From assembly GCF_964355755.1 (NCBI RefSeq), contig NC_092672.1:9172501-9236500 (forward strand): a stretch of DNA of 64,000 bases. The letters run 5' to 3'. A program made the translations under genes and the position numbers. The stretch is from Antedon mediterranea. Its lineage: Eukaryota; Echinodermata; Crinoidea; Comatulida; Antedonidae. Shown one piece after another: positions 59,100 to 64,000 of this stretch. How positions within the stretch are numbered: the stretch's first letter is position 1; each line of letters begins with the position of its first letter. Under the pieces are notes generated by a model that ran no database searches, was not told the origin of the DNA, and worked only from the letters and a program-made list of their open reading frames with translations.

Positions 59100-59405
59100 C
59101 TAAAAACAATGAAACAAAATTAAATAATTTTAATGAAGCATTGTAATTTAGTAGTGCATAAAACATATTTATCAAACAGTAATTAACAGTACTAAACAGT
59201 ACTTGCTTTACAAAATTCAATACAAATATAGAAATAGTTCATTATACATAAAAAAAAAATGATCCAAGTTTTTAAAAATAATTTTTGAAAATTTGGAAAC
59301 TCTATTAAACTATTTAAAAGACCAAAAAGATTATAAAACTAAATATTTTTAATTAAGAGTTTATAAACATATATACTGTATATAAGTTAGAGAAAACTCA
59401 TTAGG

Positions 59406-59584
59406 TATTCAATTATTAGTTATCTTCTTTATAAGAAAATAACCATTTTTATGCCTAATAGGTACGTATAAATGATCGTAGGATTAAACCAGGATTTGAA
59501 ACCAGGACTATACAATCAAGCACGCTTACTCTTATAGATGTAAATCTGTAGTATTCAATTATTAGTTATCTTCTTTATAAGAAA
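59406..59584. repeat. 113-bp copy of exon-end segment flanked by 33-bp direct repeats
   Basis: Identical 33-bp repeats ('tattcaattattagttatc' onward) lie at 59406-59438 and 59552-59584. Between them is a diverged copy of 58918-59045, including the end of KIF1 exon 59099-59017 and its splice donor. Confidence 0.8.
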
Positions 59585-61070
59585 TACATTAATTAATAGT
59601 ATTTTATTCAATAGATGAATAAGACATCTTCTATATTAAAATTTTTCATGATCTAATAATTTGTGGAGCAAAGAAAGAGGAGCGAACAACTTACCTGAAA
59701 CGGACAGGAATCTGTGTTCCTATTGGTTGATTCTTAGCAACCACTAGAGGGCAACATGCAATGGCCAGTTGCAAGCTCCCCTTTAATTTGCTCCAATTAC
59801 AAAGTGATTATAAACAAGTGGTTTAATTATTATAAAAGGTGTTGTAGCTTTTGACAATGATTAACAAAGCAAATTAAAGAAATGTAACTTTTATAAAAAA
59901 TGTCATTAATTAGCAACAATCGGCATATTAAACAAAACACATTGACAGTATTTGCTCATTGCAAACAAATGTATGGTACCACTATTTGATTACCAGAAAT
60001 TAGTAAATACAATTCAACAAATTGTATGTACGTTTCGAAAATATAAATTAGACAAATACGAACTAAAAAAAAAATTAAATAAACAAAGAAATAAATCAAC
60101 TTCTGTTTAGGGTACAATTTTCTCCTTTGAGAAGAATGTTTGGAAAAATCTACACAACATCTTCAATCAAGAATTTGTGTGACAAAAAATAGGAATTTTA
60201 CTTAGTGGTCTCATCATGTGAAAATGAAATGAAAATCTATACCTTGGAACATACTAAAATACAATTAATTACAGGTTATTTTTTGTACTGTTATCCTTTA
60301 TTATTGAATATATAACATAACACACATATTACATTTTTAACCGGGTGGCTGACATTGATGCAATTTGGCATCAAACGGTTAGTTACCCACAATGTAAACA
60401 TTTCTATAGACAGCAAAGCCATATTAGGATACATCCACTAAGATTCTAAAGTATTTCTATTTTCTGCATTTTAATGGTAAACAAAACTCGCCTATACTAC
60501 AAAACACAAATTAAACATGGCTCGTTTTTCTGAATAATTGGCTTTCCAATTATTAAAATAATAATTTAAGTATTATAAAACAAAATAACTATTAAAAAAT
60601 GATTGACTACTTTTAATTTAATTATTTCGAAAATGACATGAACAGTTTATTCTTTTCACACAAAATGTTAAAGTACCAAAAAGTTCAGTACATTAAAATG
60701 TACACAAAAGAAAGGCTTTAACTTGTTGGAGAGACACACCTTACCGGTGACAGCGTTTGTTTAATGCTTTTGTCTTTCCTCGGCCTCGTGTCTTGTTTTT
60801 CATATATATATATATATATTTTTATGTTTTTTTTGTAATTATTATTTTATGTTTATTGCCGAAATAAATAAAATAAATAAAAATAAACTTAAAATGTCTC
60901 CGAAGAAACACATTTGAAAAACAAGAAGTATATTTTTTAGAAAATTGATATAGCAACCACTACATTTTATAATGTATAGTTGTAGTTACAAACAATTGTA
61001 AGAAGATTATGACATGAACTAATAACAGGAGATCTACAAATAAATTAAAACTATAAATGTTTACAAATTA

Positions 61071-61210
61071 TAGCAAATAAACAACAAATTATTATTGTAC
61101 GTAAAAATTATACCAGATCACACAACAAAAAAAGAAATTATAGCAAATAAACAACAAATTATTATTGTACATATAAATTATACCAGATCACACAACAAAA
61201 AAAGAAACTA
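61071..61210. repeat. Two-copy tandem duplication, period 70 bp
   Basis: 'tagcaaataaacaacaaatt' recurs at 61071 and 61141 with the rest of the unit ('ttataccagatcacacaac') matching apart from about two bases. Confidence 0.85.
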
Positions 61211-64000
61211 TGAAAAAAATCTGAAATAAAATAAAAAGCAATAAAGATGTAGCAATAAAAAAAAATTAAATGCATTGTTAAAGTTGTGCAATAAAAATAA
61301 AAGTGCAAAGAAAATAAACACAGTATAATGGAGCAAATTAAAGGGAGCGTTTGTCGATCAGCCATGCAATACAGTGCCCTCATGCTGTCACGTTGTCTTG
61401 ATCACTGCTTCACCAAAACAAAGTATTCTTGCTTGTGTTATACATGCTGGTCACATGTTTATTGTATAGTAATTAATTTTAATTTAGGATTTGAATTATC
61501 ATTTTTTTCTATCAAGACTCTCGATCTCCATTAGCCTAAAAGTATTTTTTTTTTATGTCTTAATGTTGATTGAAAGGGTAAAAACATATTTTAAAGTTTT
61601 AATAGGAGTTGTGGAATATTTTAAATTTGAAACAAATCTCAAAAGTTGCTATGCGAATAAACAGCACTTTGTATCTGTTGTATTTATTTTAAAATTAAAA
61701 TATGAGGAAACAATTTTGGAAAATTTCTGTCCAGGAACAATTTTATAACATTAAAATTATGCTTTTTTCCCTCATTTCATCATGCATTTTATAAGCTCTA
61801 TACCAACTTTCAATGCTGCTGGAAGTAGTCTCAACACTAACAATACTGTTAGGTATTTATTCCCAAATAGGCACACGTGTGCATTGGAAAATTTGGAACT
61901 TGTAGATCTAATGGTCTAATGTCATATCAGTTTGTGCAGTATGGAAGTATAAACACATCAAACAAGATAATAATAAAAGAAAAAGATAGGGCATAAGAAA
62001 TAACAAACAATCTTGTCAAATTAAACTTGTTTTATTAATAAATCTGTTGCTTAATGCTGTATTTAGATATTAGCAAATATATTTACATATATAATAAATT
62101 TATTCGTTTTTAATTTACATGACTAAGTAAGTATAATACTCTTTGGAATAGTGATTCATTTTGATTTCTTTTATGATAAACACAAATTAAAAACTATTTA
62201 TATCATAAAGCAAATTAATAACATAATATAAAACTAAAGTAAATATAAAAGTTTTAAAAAATTATAAAATCATAAATTCAGCAAAACAAAATAATGATAT
62301 AAACATAAGTCAAATTAAAAAAAAATTATATAATATTTTATTAAATTAATATTTTTGGAACAAAACACTAAAAAATTATAAATTGTTCACGTGAAATCAG
62401 CAAGTAATAATGCAAGAAAATATGACACATATTGCTTGACCTTACGATTAAATAAATTCACCCTCGCCATCAAATATATATATGTGGAGATATTTTGCAA
62501 GCGTAAGAAAGTGTATAGGCACTACAAAATCTATAGATGGTAAGACAACTGTTTTCAAGTTTCTTTTTTATGGTCTAATACCAAGATATAGAGATAAATG
62601 AATGAATATTGAGAAGAGTTAAAGGGGGGTACTCTGATGTCAAATATAATTCGGGCCTGTGGGCTTATATTGTCCATTCACACTTATGCTATGCAGGAAA
62701 AAGTGACTCTTTCCTTGGCTACATTTTAAATTAAAAGTAATGTCACTTTAATATCTATGGACTTATGATAAATACTTGTATATACTGTACAGCCATATGT
62801 TTCCTATCAAATCCTCAGATCTATTATATTTACTGTTTATTTATTGCACATAGTTTTTCTAATGTGATTTATATAATGGTCCCAATTTGCAGCATTTGAG
62901 AATGGTCAACTGAGATGCCAATTAAAATGAACAGGGTAAAAAGTAAGAATGTTGTATACTAGAGAATATCATGTTTTAACCGGTCATCTGGTCAACTGGC
63001 ATGCACATTTTAAATAAACAGGACATACTGTAATAGTAATTAAACATTTGTATTGCACCAATTTAACTAAAAAACTGATGGCATATGTTGTATCCTGAAA
63101 CTGAGTTTTTAAATTAAATTTAAAAGAATCAAGAGTGGGTAAATGTTTGCCACAGAATGCAATTCCAAAGATAGGATTCAACAACAAAAAATTGTGAGTG
63201 AGTCTAGCTAAAGTCTTACAGAACTGAGAGCGATGATTTGTCAAAAGGAATGAAAGTGACGGAATAATAATCTTTAAAGAATTTTATAATGAAAAGCAAA
63301 TGTGTAACAATGCTATGACAGTTACAAATCAACAATTTTTTTTCAAATTAGAAAATACTAATTTGAAAATGATGGAATGAGATGATTCTGAAGGAATTAG
63401 AAATATAAAACACAGAATAAATTTTAAGTTTACAGAATTTAGAAAAAATAATCTTGAGGAATTGTCAATTGAGAAACAAATTGACAAAAAAATGGATATA
63501 ATCTGAAAAAATGTTTAGCAGAAAATATAAAAATATGATTGAAATATTAAAAGTCCATAATGTTGGGATAAAATTAATTTACAGTATCTATACAAGCTTT
63601 GATGTGTGTGATATATATAATATATATCTAATAGTGGTATATATAATATATATCTAATATAAAAATATTAACTGATTATAAATATATAATTAAGTCCAAT
63701 AATTATGATAACTTTTGATTTTAATTTTAGTATTTAAAAATATTTACAGGAAATCATAAAGTAATAAAATGTGTATTATTTTTATGTCAAAATCTGAACA
63801 TTTGTTTATGGCATACAGATTGAGGTTAAATCGTGATTAAAAGGTGGGAAATGGTTCCATTAAATTAAAACTATATTTATGTTTTCATTCTCCATTCCTC
63901 TTTCTTCATTCTTCTGTTTTAAGCTATTGTCAATTATTTTCTACATGGACTATTGGACATTAGACATATATTGGTAGATTTCTTTTAAAAGCTGCTGCAT

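Larger units (their letters stand above)
59100..64000 (-). other. KIF1 intron, repeats only
   Basis: No exon matching the FHA domain or the following coiled coil was found on either strand, so the intron continues past the window. It contains the duplicated segment at 59406-59584, an AT microsatellite near 60805-60822, a 70-bp tandem duplication at 61071-61210 and AT-rich repeats near 63610-63660. The exon-like 'gtttcag|gtaagt' at about 59694-59704 has a TAG in the required frame and was not accepted. Confidence 0.55.

Noticed and set aside
59694-59760. Exon-like segment with acceptor 'ccctctag' and donor 'ttcag|gtaagt' on the minus strand, upstream of the first KIF1 exon
   Set aside because: In the frame needed to join exon 59099-59017 it contains a TAG, and it does not resemble the expected coiled-coil sequence.
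61162-61383. Phe/Tyr-rich 73-codon minus-strand frame
   Set aside because: Produced by A-rich tandem duplicated sequence; composition is not protein-like.
1-64000. CRISPR arrays, operons, prokaryotic promoters
   Set aside because: The gene structure is clearly eukaryotic with GT-AG introns; the tandem repeats lack spacer structure.

Overview
The window is eukaryotic, AT-rich nuclear DNA. Its genes are split into short exons by GT-AG introns, it is rich in small inverted-repeat transposons (MITEs) and satellite DNA, and its proteins look close to vertebrate ones. GGCCTAG-rich low-complexity tracts and long introns suggest a marine invertebrate deuterostome, perhaps an echinoderm or relative. 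That taxonomic call is an inference; nothing here is diagnostic of a species. All exon models were assembled by hand from splice sites, reading phase and protein-family resemblance.

Layout. (1) 1-4,800: duplicated repeats with (GTCTGTCG)n minisatellites, a hairpin MITE, the last coding exon of an unknown plus-strand gene (2764-3021) and further MITEs. (2) 4,811-11,795, minus: a nine-exon gene of the ZC3HAV1 (ZAP)/PARP12 family with a winged-helix-like N-terminus, a CCCH zinc-finger array enlarged by exon duplication, WWE modules and a decayed PARP domain with an in-frame stop. (3) 13,310-15,025, minus: a five-exon C3orf33-like gene. It lies head-to-head with (4) 15,892-27,065, plus: a CEP104 gene reconstructed from start to stop (19 coding exons, 883 codons). 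(5) 29,440-33,660: a large composite satellite built from palindromic units. (6) 33,700-38,436: no coding signal, possibly the long KIF1 3' UTR. (7) 38,437-59,099, minus: the 3' two-thirds of a KIF1A/KIF1B/unc-104 kinesin-3 gene (22 exons with continuous phase, ending in the PH domain). Motor, FHA and coiled-coil exons must lie beyond 64,000. (8) 46,263-48,212, plus: an LRR-Ig transmembrane receptor-like gene with an uninterrupted ORF, nested in a kinesin intron. (9) 59,100-64,000: intron with repeats.

The genes do not form a functional cluster. CEP104 acts at ciliary tips and centrioles, KIF1 is an axonal and vesicle motor, the ZAP/PARP12-like gene belongs to a family of RNA-binding antiviral and stress factors, and C3orf33 is poorly characterised. 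The strongest items for follow-up are the ZAP-like gene with its exon-multiplied finger array and broken PARP domain, the hairpin satellite, and the nested LRR-Ig gene.
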